A DNA stretch of 18,133 bases from Snowella sp031396835 (GTDB taxonomy: Bacteria; Cyanobacteriota; Cyanobacteriia; Cyanobacteriales; Microcystaceae). Position numbers and translations under genes: made by a program. The stretch covers positions 1 through 18,133 of the forward strand of contig JANNLO010000080.1 in the NCBI GenBank assembly GCA_031396835.1, in the 5' to 3' direction. Below are positions 1 to 7,774 of the stretch, piece by piece (the first letter of the stretch is position 1; every line of letters begins with the position of its first letter). Under the pieces are notes generated by a model. That model was given only the letters and a program-made list of their open reading frames with translations. It was not told the DNA's origin and ran no database searches.

Positions 1-113
1 AGGTTATTTCTCTGTCATCTTATTAGCTCAGCTTATGCTTCGTTTTGATAAAATATTTAAAAGTTATGTTTTACTCTCCTTAGATTCATAAATTAATCCC
101 CTCTCCCTGTTTT

Positions 114-141
114 TTGACTTTTTCAGCAAGCCCTATATAAA
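114..141 (+). promoter_or_regulatory. Sigma70-like promoter, antisense to the M16 peptidase gene
   Basis: A TTGACT hexamer (114-119) and a TATAAA hexamer (136-141) are separated by 16 bases, close to a sigma70/SigA consensus promoter. Transcription would begin near 148-150 and run rightward into the 3' end of the M16 peptidase gene, which is on the opposite strand. No open reading frame of any size follows, so the product would be a 3'-antisense or short non-coding RNA. The rest of 1-229 is AT-rich and shows nothing else recognisable. AT-rich DNA makes such boxes easily, so this is only a candidate. Confidence 0.35.
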
Positions 142-229
142 ATTGTGTGATTTTTATATTGGTTTTTATAGTAAAAAATACCATAATTATTTGTAAACTC
201 AACTAAAAATGCTGAATATTTAAAATAGT

Positions 230-1504
230 TTAAGTAGAGACCATAGTAGTGATGGCATAACGATCAGGCGATAAATATTTTCGAGCTAAATGCTTAATTT
301 CACTGGCTTGAAAATGTTGTATTTTAAGAGGATAAGTAACAGCAAGTTGGGCTGAAGCTAGAGTTTCATAATAGCCGTACAATCCAGCAAGTTGCCCTGG
401 AGTTTCAGTCGAAAAAATGTAATCGTTGCAGAGTAGGCGTTTTGCTCGCTCTAATTCAATCTCGGAAATGTTTTGAGTTTGTAATTCCCGCAGGCGATCG
501 CGGATTAATTGTTCTACCAAGTCTAAATTTTGGACTTCTAAATCAGCATTAATAGTAAATAAACTGGAATCTTTTTGCAAAGAAAAACTACTATGAATAT
601 CTAAAACCAAACATTTATCTTCTCTTAACTCTCGAATTAGTCGAGAAGAGCGTCCTCCTGCTAATACCGCCGACAATAAATCCAAACCCAGCCCATCATT
701 TAATTGATCTATGCCTGGCCCGATCCAACCCATCAGCAAACGGGCATGGCCTAAATTGGGAATTCTTAATTCTTGTCGTCGAATTTCAACCAAAGGCGGT
801 TCTGCTTCAATGATCGTTGGCGGACATTCAGAACGAGACCCAAATTCTGCAAAAGAACTTTCAGTGAGCGCGATCGCCTTCTTTTCAGTAATATCGCCAA
901 TCATCACCACCGTCATGTTTTCTGGTTGATAATGGGTGCGATGAAAACAGCGCATTTGATTGGGAGAATGACGTATTAACTCAGCTTCTTTCCCTAAAAT
1001 CGAGCGTCCATAGGGATGATAATGATACAAACTACTACATAAATTTTGAAAAGCTAACCAATCTGGATCATCTCCACTCGCATGGATTTCCTCTAAAACA
1101 ACATCTCGTTCACAATAAAATTCTTCATCAGGAATTTCCGCTTGCAGCAAAATTTCAGCGAGATAGGGCAGAGTTTCTGGTAAATAATGAGAAGCCGTTG
1201 TTAGGAAAAAATGAGCATAATCATGACTGGTTGCCGCATTCGCCATTCCACCTTTATGTTCAATAATCTGGTCAAAAACTCCAGGAGCGATTCGTTTAGT
1301 TCCCTTAAAAATCATGTGTTCTAAAAAGTGAGCCATGCCACACCATTCTTTCGGTTCTGCGATCGCGCCCGCCCGCACCCAAACATCAACAACCGCGACA
1401 GGAATTGCAGGAAGATATTGATGAATCAACGTTAATCCTTGGCCAAGAACCAAAATCTGGGCAGAAAAATTGTGACTAGACGAATCTTCTATAAGGTTTA
1501 CCAA
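230..1504 (-). CDS. M16 family zinc metallopeptidase (insulinase/processing-peptidase type)
   Basis: This 424-residue protein belongs to the pitrilysin/mitochondrial processing peptidase clan. The inverted zinc motif HxxEH is seen at His59-Glu62-His63 (HFLEHMIFKGT), and the third ligand, Glu139, lies in VVLEEI about 76 residues later, so the copy looks catalytically intact. The length fits the compact two-domain bacterial form, with the C-terminal M16C half after about residue 190. Cyanobacteria often carry two adjacent M16 genes; only one is visible here. The start is TTG at 1504: an in-frame stop lies directly upstream and the next in-frame Met is already inside the zinc motif. The nearest ATG (1508) is out of frame. 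It is divergent from the 6S RNA candidate. The substrate cannot be predicted; peptide or signal-peptide clearance is the usual guess for the family. Confidence 0.93.
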   Translation of the reverse strand: MVNLIEDSSSHNFSAQILVLGQGLTLIHQYLPAIPVAVVDVWVRAGAIAEPKEWCGMAHFLEHMIFKGTKRIAPGVFDQIIEHKGGMANAATSHDYAHFFLTTASHYLPETLPYLAEILLQAEIPDEEFYCERDVVLEEIHASGDDPDWLAFQNLCSSLYHYHPYGRSILGKEAELIRHSPNQMRCFHRTHYQPENMTVVMIGDITEKKAIALTESSFAEFGSRSECPPTIIEAEPPLVEIRRQELRIPNLGHARLLMGWIGPGIDQLNDGLGLDLLSAVLAGGRSSRLIRELREDKCLVLDIHSSFSLQKDSSLFTINADLEVQNLDLVEQLIRDRLRELQTQNISEIELERAKRLLCNDYIFSTETPGQLAGLYGYYETLASAQLAVTYPLKIQHFQASEIKHLARKYLSPDRYAITTMVST

Positions 1505-1619
1505 TCATCAAACCTGAATCTTTTATTTAATCTTAGGTTATCTGGTTCTTTTCTTTTTCTTAACCTAGATTAATTTGTCTAGAAACCTTGACTTTCTTTT
1601 ATCAACTTTTCAAATTAAT

Positions 1620-1800
1620 GTATGGAGAGCACTGCCACGCCGTTTTACCTCAGTTTATGACCTGGTGTTATCCAGGTGGGTGCCGCTGGTTTCTGTCTTC
1701 GTTTCCGAGTACTCGCTCGGTCTACTGCGACGAAACACTATAATGACTCCCGAAGTTTTTCAAGCATAGATCAAAAAACTTTATTGGCAGTCACCAACGC
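1620..1800 (+). ncRNA. ssrS: 6S RNA (RNA polymerase regulator), candidate
   Basis: The segment at 1716-1737, CTCGGTC followed by ACTGCGACGAAACA, closely matches the conserved core of 6S RNA as I recall it from E. coli (GCUCGGUC and ACUGCGACGACACA). The 5' side GGTGGGTGCCGCTGGTTT also resembles the E. coli strand that pairs with this core. Folding supports it: a closing helix ACTGCCA (1631-1637) with TGGCAGT (1785-1791), an internal hairpin ACCTGG/CCAGGT (1660-1665/1672-1677) and an apical hairpin CCGAG/CTCGG (1705-1709/1716-1720). The overall size of about 180 nt fits the family. 6S RNA mimics an open promoter and sequesters sigma70-type holoenzyme. A -35-like TTGACT lies at 1588-1593, but no good -10 follows at normal spacing, so the ends are approximate. 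A 64-codon reading frame over this region is spurious. Confidence 0.8.
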
Positions 1801-1933
1801 AGCAGTTGCTCAGAATTTATTGTAACCTAATTTTTTGAAGGAGGAGAATTGGTTAACTGTTATTATTGGCAAATATATATTGATAATTATTATTTTTTCT
1901 CAACTTAAATTTATTATTCCTGATTTTCTAAAC

Positions 1934-2974
1934 ATGGACTCTCAAGCTCATTCTTTCGCTATTTCCCGTATTTTGGATGCTAACCTAAATCGAGCGCGGG
2001 AAGGAGTACGAATTATTGAAGAATGGTGTCGTTTTGGGCTAAATAATAGTCAATTGGCGGACAATTGTAAACAGATGCGCCAGGAACTAGCTCGATGGCA
2101 TACGGCTGATCTGCATTTAGCTCGTAATACTCCCGAAGATGTTGGCACAAGTTTATCCCATCCCCAAGAAGAAATCCGTGCCAGTTTGGATCATCTTTTA
2201 CAGGCGAATTTATGTCGTGTGCAGGAAGCTTTGCGTGTGTTGGAAGAATATGGAAAATTATATAATCCTTTAATGGGAGAGAGTTTTAAACAATTGCGTT
2301 ATCGGGTTTATGGTCTCGAAAGCCAGTTGCTGACGATTCGTCGTTTGGAACAATTAACTTCAGCTAGTTTATATTTAGTCACGTCTCCTTCAGAAAATTT
2401 AATTTCAATCGTAGAAGCGGCTCTCAAAGGTGGTTTAACCCTCGTTCAATATCGAGATAAAAATACGGATGATCTAATTCGTTTGCAGAATGCCCAAAAA
2501 CTTTGTCAACTTTGTCATGATTACGGTGCTTTATTTTTAATTAATGATCGTGTAGATTTAGCTATTGCAGTTAATGCTGATGGAATTCATCTTGGTCAAC
2601 AGGATCTGCCTATTGCGATCGCGCGTCAAATGCTTGGGCCTCAAAAAATTATTGGACGCTCTACTACTAATCCTCAAGAAATGGCTTTGGCGATCGCAGA
2701 AGGGGCTGATTATCTTGGTGTGGGGCCAGTCTATGAAACTCCAACAAAAGCAGGTAAAGCCGCAGTCGGCTTAGATTATGTGAGTTATGCCGCTAAAAAT
2801 TCACCGATTCCTTGGTTTGCGATCGGCGGAATTGATTCAGAAAATTTAGAAGATGTGATCAAAGCAGGAGCCAAACAAGTTGCGATCGTTCGAGCGATTA
2901 TGCAATCAGAAAAACCAACTCAAGTTACTCAAAACTTGTTAAATTTCCTATCCAGAAAGGATTTATTTCAATGA
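1934..2974 (+). CDS. thiE: Bifunctional ThiD2-ThiE: HMP-phosphate kinase domain fused to thiamine-phosphate synthase
   Basis: The 346-residue protein makes thiamine monophosphate from HMP-diphosphate and the carboxythiazole phosphate. Residues about 10-135 form an all-helical domain beginning SRILDANLNRAREGVRIIEE, typical of the ThiD2 family, reported to phosphorylate HMP-P. Residues about 141-346 are the TIM-barrel synthase, with QYRDKN (172-177), NDR (204-206), HLGQQD (219-224), GRST (241-244), GVGPVYETPTKAG (262-274) and FAIGGI (295-300). The ATG at 1934 is preferred. A TTG at 1835 would add 33 hydrophobic, non-conserved residues and has no ribosome site before it. No TPP riboswitch is recognisable upstream. 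The last 7 bases overlap the end of the convergent DUF3370 gene. Confidence 0.95.
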   Translation: MDSQAHSFAISRILDANLNRAREGVRIIEEWCRFGLNNSQLADNCKQMRQELARWHTADLHLARNTPEDVGTSLSHPQEEIRASLDHLLQANLCRVQEALRVLEEYGKLYNPLMGESFKQLRYRVYGLESQLLTIRRLEQLTSASLYLVTSPSENLISIVEAALKGGLTLVQYRDKNTDDLIRLQNAQKLCQLCHDYGALFLINDRVDLAIAVNADGIHLGQQDLPIAIARQMLGPQKIIGRSTTNPQEMALAIAEGADYLGVGPVYETPTKAGKAAVGLDYVSYAAKNSPIPWFAIGGIDSENLEDVIKAGAKQVAIVRAIMQSEKPTQVTQNLLNFLSRKDLFQ

Positions 2975-4407
2975 GTTTTTATGGTTAAAATTTGAGGCGG
3001 GGTTGAGTCGGGAGGATAAACTAATTCTACTTGAACTAAACGGCGATCGCCTGGTTTTATCATCAGATTAATCAGAGGATCTCCTTGTTGCCCTTTGCGT
3101 TGAACCAGATGAAAATAACGAATTAGCTGCTTGCCACCGTCATCAGGATAAGTGATTTTTACCAGTCCTCGGAAAAAGACATTTTTAGCAGGAGGAACCA
3201 AAAATTTTAATTGCCCATCAGTAATTTGATCTTGTTTCAGAGGCGTTTCGATCGCAAGACTAACTTGTTGGCTTTGTTGGGTTGAATTGTAGAGCGGCAA
3301 AGTGAGATTATATTGCGTCCCATAATTACCATAGGATTCATAGGCCGAATCAGGATAACGAACTGCCATTTTCGCCGACTGATTTTGATTAGTTCCCAAT
3401 TTTCCGCCTTCTAGACTGCTAATCGGATAGGAAAACGCCCCACCTTTAGCAGGAATGGTTAAGCTCTCTCCATTGGGAGTATCCGTTAAATTGGCGAGCC
3501 ATTGAGAACCCACCGAGACACCAGCCACTCGACTATAAATGCGACGTTGACTATTGCGAGGAATGCGATCGCGGGGAGTCATCAAATTGGCTGTTTTCAA
3601 TAAAGTTTTCCAATTCTCCAAACTGGGTGGAACTTCTTGATTAGTTGCATTTTGACGGGAATACATGGCCATACTTGCCGCTTGAACGGCTCCATCACTA
3701 TTAAGTCGAAAATAAGCTGAAATACCATTCCGATTTAAATCAGTAGCATTGACAGGAATAGGAGCATTGAGTAACATCTGGCTCTCTTGAGGTTGCAAAA
3801 TAATTTGAGCTGGTACATTGATCTGACGTTTTCCCCAAAGAATATCAGCCATGCTCCGACTACCTGGCCCTGCGAAAATTTTTCCATGGGTATCTTCTAC
3901 TTGAGACGGCAAATCTAAAAAAGGTGCGTTTGAGGTGATGTAACTCGCTCCCTGTAAAACATCAATTTTGACGGGTTTGCGGCTATCGTTGAAAAGTAAT
4001 ATCCCTAAATACAGCGTTCTGTCTTGACGTTGGGGAGTATCTTGGACAACATGGTGAGCAAAAACGTCAAAGCGGCCTTTAAAAGGATAATTTAGGTGCG
4101 CATAAGGGCTTTTCATTCCAATTGATGAGAGTGTGGAAAGAATAATGCCTTCGTTAAAGATTAATTCGGGATTATTACTATTAAAAACAGGAATATTGTC
4201 TAACTTACCAGGCAAAGGACGAACAGGCTGAGCAACACTAATATTCTGGGGCAGGCTTGGGGCTTCTGGTTGGGGAATTGCTGGAAGGGTTGGGCGCGGA
4301 TTGCTAAATGGCGGAGCAATAACGGGAATAGGAATGGAGGTAGCCTGGGGAATAGAGCTAGGGATGGCTTGGGCAAAAAAGATCGGAAGAACAAGAGGTA
4401 ACATCAT
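2968..4407 (-). CDS. DUF3370 family protein, probably exported
   Basis: This 479-residue protein resembles the cyanobacterial DUF3370 family; the PLPGKLDNIPVFNSN region (about 63-77) and the NEGIILSTL stretch that follows are characteristic. It opens with a short hydrophobic segment (MMLPLVLPIFFAQA) that could be a signal peptide cut after AQA, although it lacks a basic n-region. A proline-rich linker follows to about residue 60. The rest looks beta-rich with no membrane segments, which suggests a periplasmic or outer-surface protein. The start is fixed by an in-frame stop just upstream; Met1 and Met2 are adjacent. It is convergent with thiE, overlapping it by 7 bases. No enzymatic motif is visible and its function is unknown. 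Confidence 0.85.
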   Translation of the reverse strand: MMLPLVLPIFFAQAIPSSIPQATSIPIPVIAPPFSNPRPTLPAIPQPEAPSLPQNISVAQPVRPLPGKLDNIPVFNSNNPELIFNEGIILSTLSSIGMKSPYAHLNYPFKGRFDVFAHHVVQDTPQRQDRTLYLGILLFNDSRKPVKIDVLQGASYITSNAPFLDLPSQVEDTHGKIFAGPGSRSMADILWGKRQINVPAQIILQPQESQMLLNAPIPVNATDLNRNGISAYFRLNSDGAVQAASMAMYSRQNATNQEVPPSLENWKTLLKTANLMTPRDRIPRNSQRRIYSRVAGVSVGSQWLANLTDTPNGESLTIPAKGGAFSYPISSLEGGKLGTNQNQSAKMAVRYPDSAYESYGNYGTQYNLTLPLYNSTQQSQQVSLAIETPLKQDQITDGQLKFLVPPAKNVFFRGLVKITYPDDGGKQLIRYFHLVQRKGQQGDPLINLMIKPGDRRLVQVELVYPPDSTPPQILTIKTH

Positions 4408-4581
4408 TTACTCATTAATATCGCTACATTTTCACACTAAAATTGCGATCGCCAACCAAGATAAAAAGAAGGAGACTTTGGGATAGACTACTTTTTTCTT
4501 AACATTGTTTCTTTTTCGCTAATTTTCGGACTAATTTTTCTGAAAGATTTAATTCAAATATTTTTTAATCTGCTGATTAAA

Positions 4582-4833
4582 TTATTCAAAACTTTCTACA
4601 AATAGCACACCTTGTTTTACTTTTTCTGTCACTAATTGACGATAAAGTTGGAGTTCTTGATACAATAATTCGGAGCTAGGATGATTTTCTAATGTGGTTT
4701 GTTTAATAGTGTTATATTCAGAATAAGATAAGATTCCGTCGGAGATCGCGCGTTCAATAATTCCTTTTAACCGATCAAGTTCTTTGAGATCCTCTGAGGA
4801 GAGTTCGGGCGCATTGGGGTGTTCAACTTTCAT
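4582..4833 (-). CDS. Small hypothetical protein (83 aa)
   Basis: The 83-residue protein is acidic, soluble and probably all-helical. It reads ELSSEDLKELDRLKGIIERAISDG near the N-terminus, then a second helical stretch (LLYQELQLYRQLVTEKVKQG), and ends in VLFVESFE. I do not recognise a named family, although the alternating pattern LKELDRLKxIIExAISDGxLS looks like a real conserved fold rather than a chance frame. The start ATG at 4833 is the only sensible one. It is divergent from the membrane-protein gene at 4954 across a 120-base AT-rich spacer that must hold both promoters; TATAAT-like hexamers occur there but have no clear -35 partner. Confidence 0.7.
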   Translation of the reverse strand: MKVEHPNAPELSSEDLKELDRLKGIIERAISDGILSYSEYNTIKQTTLENHPSSELLYQELQLYRQLVTEKVKQGVLFVESFE

Positions 4834-4953
4834 AAAATTTTGCCTAATTTTATACTAATTAATAGTCTAAAGAAACTATAATATGAAGATTATAATCTTT
4901 AATCGAGAAAAAAGTCAATAAAAATTACTAAGTTTAGATAACATCTCTTTCTT

Positions 4954-5520
4954 ATGTCTCAATCTTTAGCTGAATCTGTTAGTTTTCGACTTTCTTCTTT
5001 AATTCAAATCACTTTAATTAGTTTATATTTAGCTCTGACAATTCCTTTACCTTTTCTTGCTGAATTCACCCACTCTCCGATTTCTCCTGTTATTCTTTGG
5101 TTTGGGATTGGGATCGGATTAATCATTTTAATCGCAATTTTAAGTGAAAAAGTTATCTTAGATGCTCAAAAAATAGAGGTTTCTTATGCTAGTTGGATTC
5201 CGAATAAATTACGTCGAGGTTGGTCTTTAAATTGGACAGAAATTAAAGATTTAAAATTAAGAACTACGGGCCAAGGTGGATTAGTTTATTATTTTATCAC
5301 TCAAGCAGAAGATAGAGCTTATTTGTTGCCAATGAGAATTGCTGGATTTTCTCGTTTAGTAAGTATGATTCAAATTAGAACAGGCATTAATACAACTGAT
5401 ATTCGTCCCCTTGCTCAACCTTGGATGTACTTAACTTTATTCATATTTACTTTATTTTTATGGTTAATGGATGGATGGACAATTTGGACAGCAACTACTC
5501 AAGTTATTCAAGTTATTTAA
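4954..5520 (+). CDS. Hypothetical membrane protein, PH-domain-like
   Basis: The 188-residue protein has two N-terminal membrane segments (about 16-35 and 45-65), a cytoplasmic stretch of about 85 residues, and a third membrane segment (about 156-173). The middle part begins EKVILDAQKIEVSYASWIPN and continues with WTEIKDLKL and AYLLPMRI. This pattern recalls bacterial PH-like (YdbT/bPH) membrane proteins, in which a short hairpin leads into a beta-sandwich. That assignment is by feel of the sequence, not by a diagnostic motif. The ATG at 4954 has no clear Shine-Dalgarno sequence. It is convergent with the DOMON-like gene and stands alone on its strand. Confidence 0.72.
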   Translation: MSQSLAESVSFRLSSLIQITLISLYLALTIPLPFLAEFTHSPISPVILWFGIGIGLIILIAILSEKVILDAQKIEVSYASWIPNKLRRGWSLNWTEIKDLKLRTTGQGGLVYYFITQAEDRAYLLPMRIAGFSRLVSMIQIRTGINTTDIRPLAQPWMYLTLFIFTLFLWLMDGWTIWTATTQVIQVI

Positions 5521-5595
5521 ACTAAAGTTTTTTCAGATAAAAAGCAAACATTTTACGCAATTTCTTTGTACGAAACATAAAACTAAAAATTAGTA

Positions 5596-6150
5596 TTATA
5601 AACTAATAATAAAGCTCTTTCTTTGATGAAAATCAGCTTCTCTAGCACGATGTTCTAAGGCCCAATAGGTAATTGAATCAGCCCTATTAATCTTGTTTTT
5701 AATAACTTTTTTAATAACCGTTGTGATACCTACTTCTAGTTCTTGTTTTGAATTTATAATCGCTTCTAGATCTAAAGTTAAAGATAGTATTAAAGAGTTA
5801 GACTGAATTTTAATATCAAAAGGTAACTCTTGAAAAGCTGATTCTTCGATCATATTTTGTCGATAATCCTCAAAGAAATAAATATTCCAATGACCTGCGG
5901 GAGAAAGATTAAATTCCCAATAACACGGACTTTCTTTTAAGCCTAGAAAAAATTCAAAACAGGTTTCTTGCCAGAGTTCATTTTTTCGGGATGGATAATT
6001 ATCAGGAGGCGCGATCGCGATTTTTTCGATTTCTCCCGTTAGTTCAAAAATAACTAATAACTGTTGATTTATTCTTTCAATTTTTCCCTTAATTTCTAGG
6101 GTAGGAAAAGGTAAATTATCAGGAAAAGGAATTAGGAAAAAGTTAGTCAT
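5596..6150 (-). CDS. DOMON-like domain protein
   Basis: The 184-residue protein is beta-rich and soluble. The central section WQETCFEFFLGLKESPCYWEFNLSP GHWNIYFFEDYR-like pattern (about residues 60-97) is typical of the DOMON-like/carbohydrate-binding-module-9 type fold found in small cyanobacterial and proteobacterial proteins. DOMON domains bind sugars or haem in other contexts; no haem ligand can be assigned here. Its ATG overlaps the stop of the upstream kinase gene in an ATGA arrangement (6147-6150), so the two are almost certainly co-transcribed and translationally coupled. With a sugar-kinase-like partner, a role in recognising or handling a carbohydrate is a reasonable inference but unproven. 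Confidence 0.8.
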   Translation of the reverse strand: MTNFFLIPFPDNLPFPTLEIKGKIERINQQLLVIFELTGEIEKIAIAPPDNYPSRKNELWQETCFEFFLGLKESPCYWEFNLSPAGHWNIYFFEDYRQNMIEESAFQELPFDIKIQSNSLILSLTLDLEAIINSKQELEVGITTVIKKVIKNKINRADSITYWALEHRAREADFHQRKSFIISL

Positions 6151-7259
6151 CTTAAATCTTCTATTAATTGACGAATTTTAATTTCTTGATTTTCAATACT
6201 TTCAGTTAACTTGAATTGTACCAACGCTCTTGCTAAATTGTGATCAGGATAATTGACTTTAAAATAAATATTGCCAGCTAAATAATCCGTAAAAAATCGC
6301 AATCCTAATTCAAAACTAATCAAACGAATGGCATCAAATAAAAAATTATAATCGTTATCAATTAAAAAAGTTTGAGCCACAGTTAAATAACCCGTTAAAA
6401 TGCCACGACAAAGCTCTAGATCAAAGTAAATATTTTGCCAATTTGAGGTTTCTTCACCCATTGGATTACAGCCTGATCGTAGGCAATCCCCAATGTCATA
6501 ATGAACCAAACCTGGCTTAACTGTGTCTAAATCAATCACGCTGACTGCTTTTCCGAGTTTATTATCAAACATGATGTTATTTACTTTCGGATCGCCATGT
6601 ATCAAGCGTAATGGTAATTTTCCCTCATTTTTAGCATTTTCTAAAACTGCACACCAATCAGCGCGATCGCGGACAAAATTTAAACTATATTCAACTTCTG
6701 CTGAAATCTTAATTGAAGTTTTCTCTAAAACAGTTTTGTAATGTTGCAAATAAAGTGGCGTAATATGAAAACCTGCCAAAGTATCTGTTAATTGAGCGGC
6801 AGGAAGATCACTAATTAACGAGTGAAATATTCCTAAAGCATAACCAACTTCTTGAGCCTGACTAACATTAGAAATAAGATCAAAAGATTCAGATTCTTCA
6901 ATAAAACTAATCGCTCGCCAATAGGAACCATCTTCAGTATTCCAATGATCTTTTCCCGTTTTTGTGAGGATTACTCTAGGCATTTCCCAACGGCGATTAA
7001 GAGGATTCTTTTGTAATTTATTATGAATGTGTTCTGTGAAAGTGTACATATTTTTCATGATCCTTTGTGGATGCCGAAAAACTTTGGTGTTAATGCGTTG
7101 TAGTACAAATCGAGTTTGCTCAGAGTCGTTCAAACTAACTAAAAAAGTATCATTAATATTGCCTTTTCCTAAAGCTTGAATTTCAATAATTCTTCCTTGA
7201 TGAGCAAATTGTTCAGCAATATTTATTAGGCGATCGCGAATTTTAAAATCTTCTACCAT
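6147..7259 (-). CDS. Aminoglycoside phosphotransferase-fold kinase, N-acetylhexosamine 1-kinase (NahK)-like
   Basis: The 370-residue protein carries the APH/protein-kinase fold. The glycine-rich nucleotide loop GKGNINDTF is at residues 31-39. The catalytic loop HGDPKVNNIMFD starts at His221, with the catalytic base Asp223 and metal-binding Asn228. The metal-binding Asp motif VIDLDTVKPGLVHYDIGD (241-258) follows. The sequence VIDLDTVKPG and the GxGxINDTF loop resemble NahK, the anomeric kinase of GlcNAc/GalNAc, more than antibiotic-modifying enzymes, and the length (about 360) fits. The substrate is therefore most likely a sugar. It is the first gene of a two-gene operon with the DOMON-like protein (4-base overlap). 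Its upstream spacer of 515 bases is shared with divergent glnB. Confidence 0.82.
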   Translation of the reverse strand: MVEDFKIRDRLINIAEQFAHQGRIIEIQALGKGNINDTFLVSLNDSEQTRFVLQRINTKVFRHPQRIMKNMYTFTEHIHNKLQKNPLNRRWEMPRVILTKTGKDHWNTEDGSYWRAISFIEESESFDLISNVSQAQEVGYALGIFHSLISDLPAAQLTDTLAGFHITPLYLQHYKTVLEKTSIKISAEVEYSLNFVRDRADWCAVLENAKNEGKLPLRLIHGDPKVNNIMFDNKLGKAVSVIDLDTVKPGLVHYDIGDCLRSGCNPMGEETSNWQNIYFDLELCRGILTGYLTVAQTFLIDNDYNFLFDAIRLISFELGLRFFTDYLAGNIYFKVNYPDHNLARALVQFKLTESIENQEIKIRQLIEDLR

Positions 7260-7671
7260 AATTTTTTGTTCTTAAATATTATTGTTATTATTGCAACTCA
7301 AACTATTATTGATCAAATTTGATTAGATTTGCAAAAGCTACCAATAATTTTAAAAGATTTTCAATAAACAATTCACAATCAAACACCGAGAAAATCTTTT
7401 AACTTTTTTCTAAAAATTATTTGCCGAATGCTTTAGCCAAAAATCAAAAAAATTGTAGGTAAATTCCTTACGAAAACGACGATTCATTATTTTGTCTCTT
7501 TAATTTAAAGCAAATTTTAGATGAAGATTTTTACGCCTAAAAAGAGCTTGAAAGTTTGAATTTTGCAAATTTCAGGAATTAGCTTGTAAAACGAAAATTT
7601 TGTCAATTCTCTTTCAGCAAGAGCAATTTAATCCGTTGTCAACCCAACCAAAAGAATTATTTGCTACAAAA
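7260..7671. other. Long AT-rich spacer without recognisable genes
   Basis: This is the larger part of the 515-base region between the divergent NahK-like kinase gene and glnB. It is very AT-rich, with many short A and T runs. I see no tRNA, no conserved non-coding RNA motif and no gene. The only open frame of note is a 25-codon minus-strand frame (7487 to 7410) that lacks a ribosome site. The kinase promoter should lie at the left end but has no consensus boxes I can defend. Confidence 0.5.
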
Positions 7672-7715
7672 TGTACTTATTTTTACAAAAAACTCTAGAC
7701 TTAAAGTGATAGAAA
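7672..7715 (+). promoter_or_regulatory. NtcA-type promoter of glnB
   Basis: TGTACTTATTTTTACA at 7672-7687 contains an exact GTA-N8-TAC core (7673-7686) with the favoured flanking T and A. Exactly 23 bases downstream is TAGAAA (7710-7715), one base short of the TAN3T -10 box expected for NtcA-activated promoters. Transcription would begin near 7722, leaving an untranslated leader of about 50 bases. glnB is a known NtcA target in cyanobacteria, where 2-oxoglutarate-bound NtcA activates it under nitrogen limitation. A second, poorer half-match (GCT-N8-TAC) overlaps at 7663-7676. Confidence 0.75.
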
Positions 7716-7774
7716 ATGACAAGTTCGCATTATAAATAAAGACAAAGAGACGTTTTTAACGAGGAGTAACAAGT

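Noticed and set aside
1575..1769. 64-codon plus-strand frame
   Set aside because: It overlaps the structured 6S RNA candidate, has no ribosome site, and its peptide is explained by the conserved RNA bases.
1835..1933. N-terminal extension of thiE from a TTG start
   Set aside because: The added residues are hydrophobic low-complexity and lie before the conserved ThiD2 start; the only good Shine-Dalgarno lies inside the extension, not before it.
6147..7259. Aminoglycoside resistance gene
   Set aside because: The phosphotransferase fold is shared, but VIDLDTVKPG, GKGNINDTF and the length match NahK-like sugar kinases better; nothing suggests drug resistance.
7410..7487. 25-codon minus-strand frame (MNRRFRKEF...)
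   Set aside because: Too short, with only a weak ribosome site; it lies in AT-rich DNA and has no recognisable similarity.
7663..7676. GCT-N8-TAC as the glnB NtcA site
   Set aside because: The overlapping TGTA-N8-TACA at 7672-7687 is a perfect match and is better placed.
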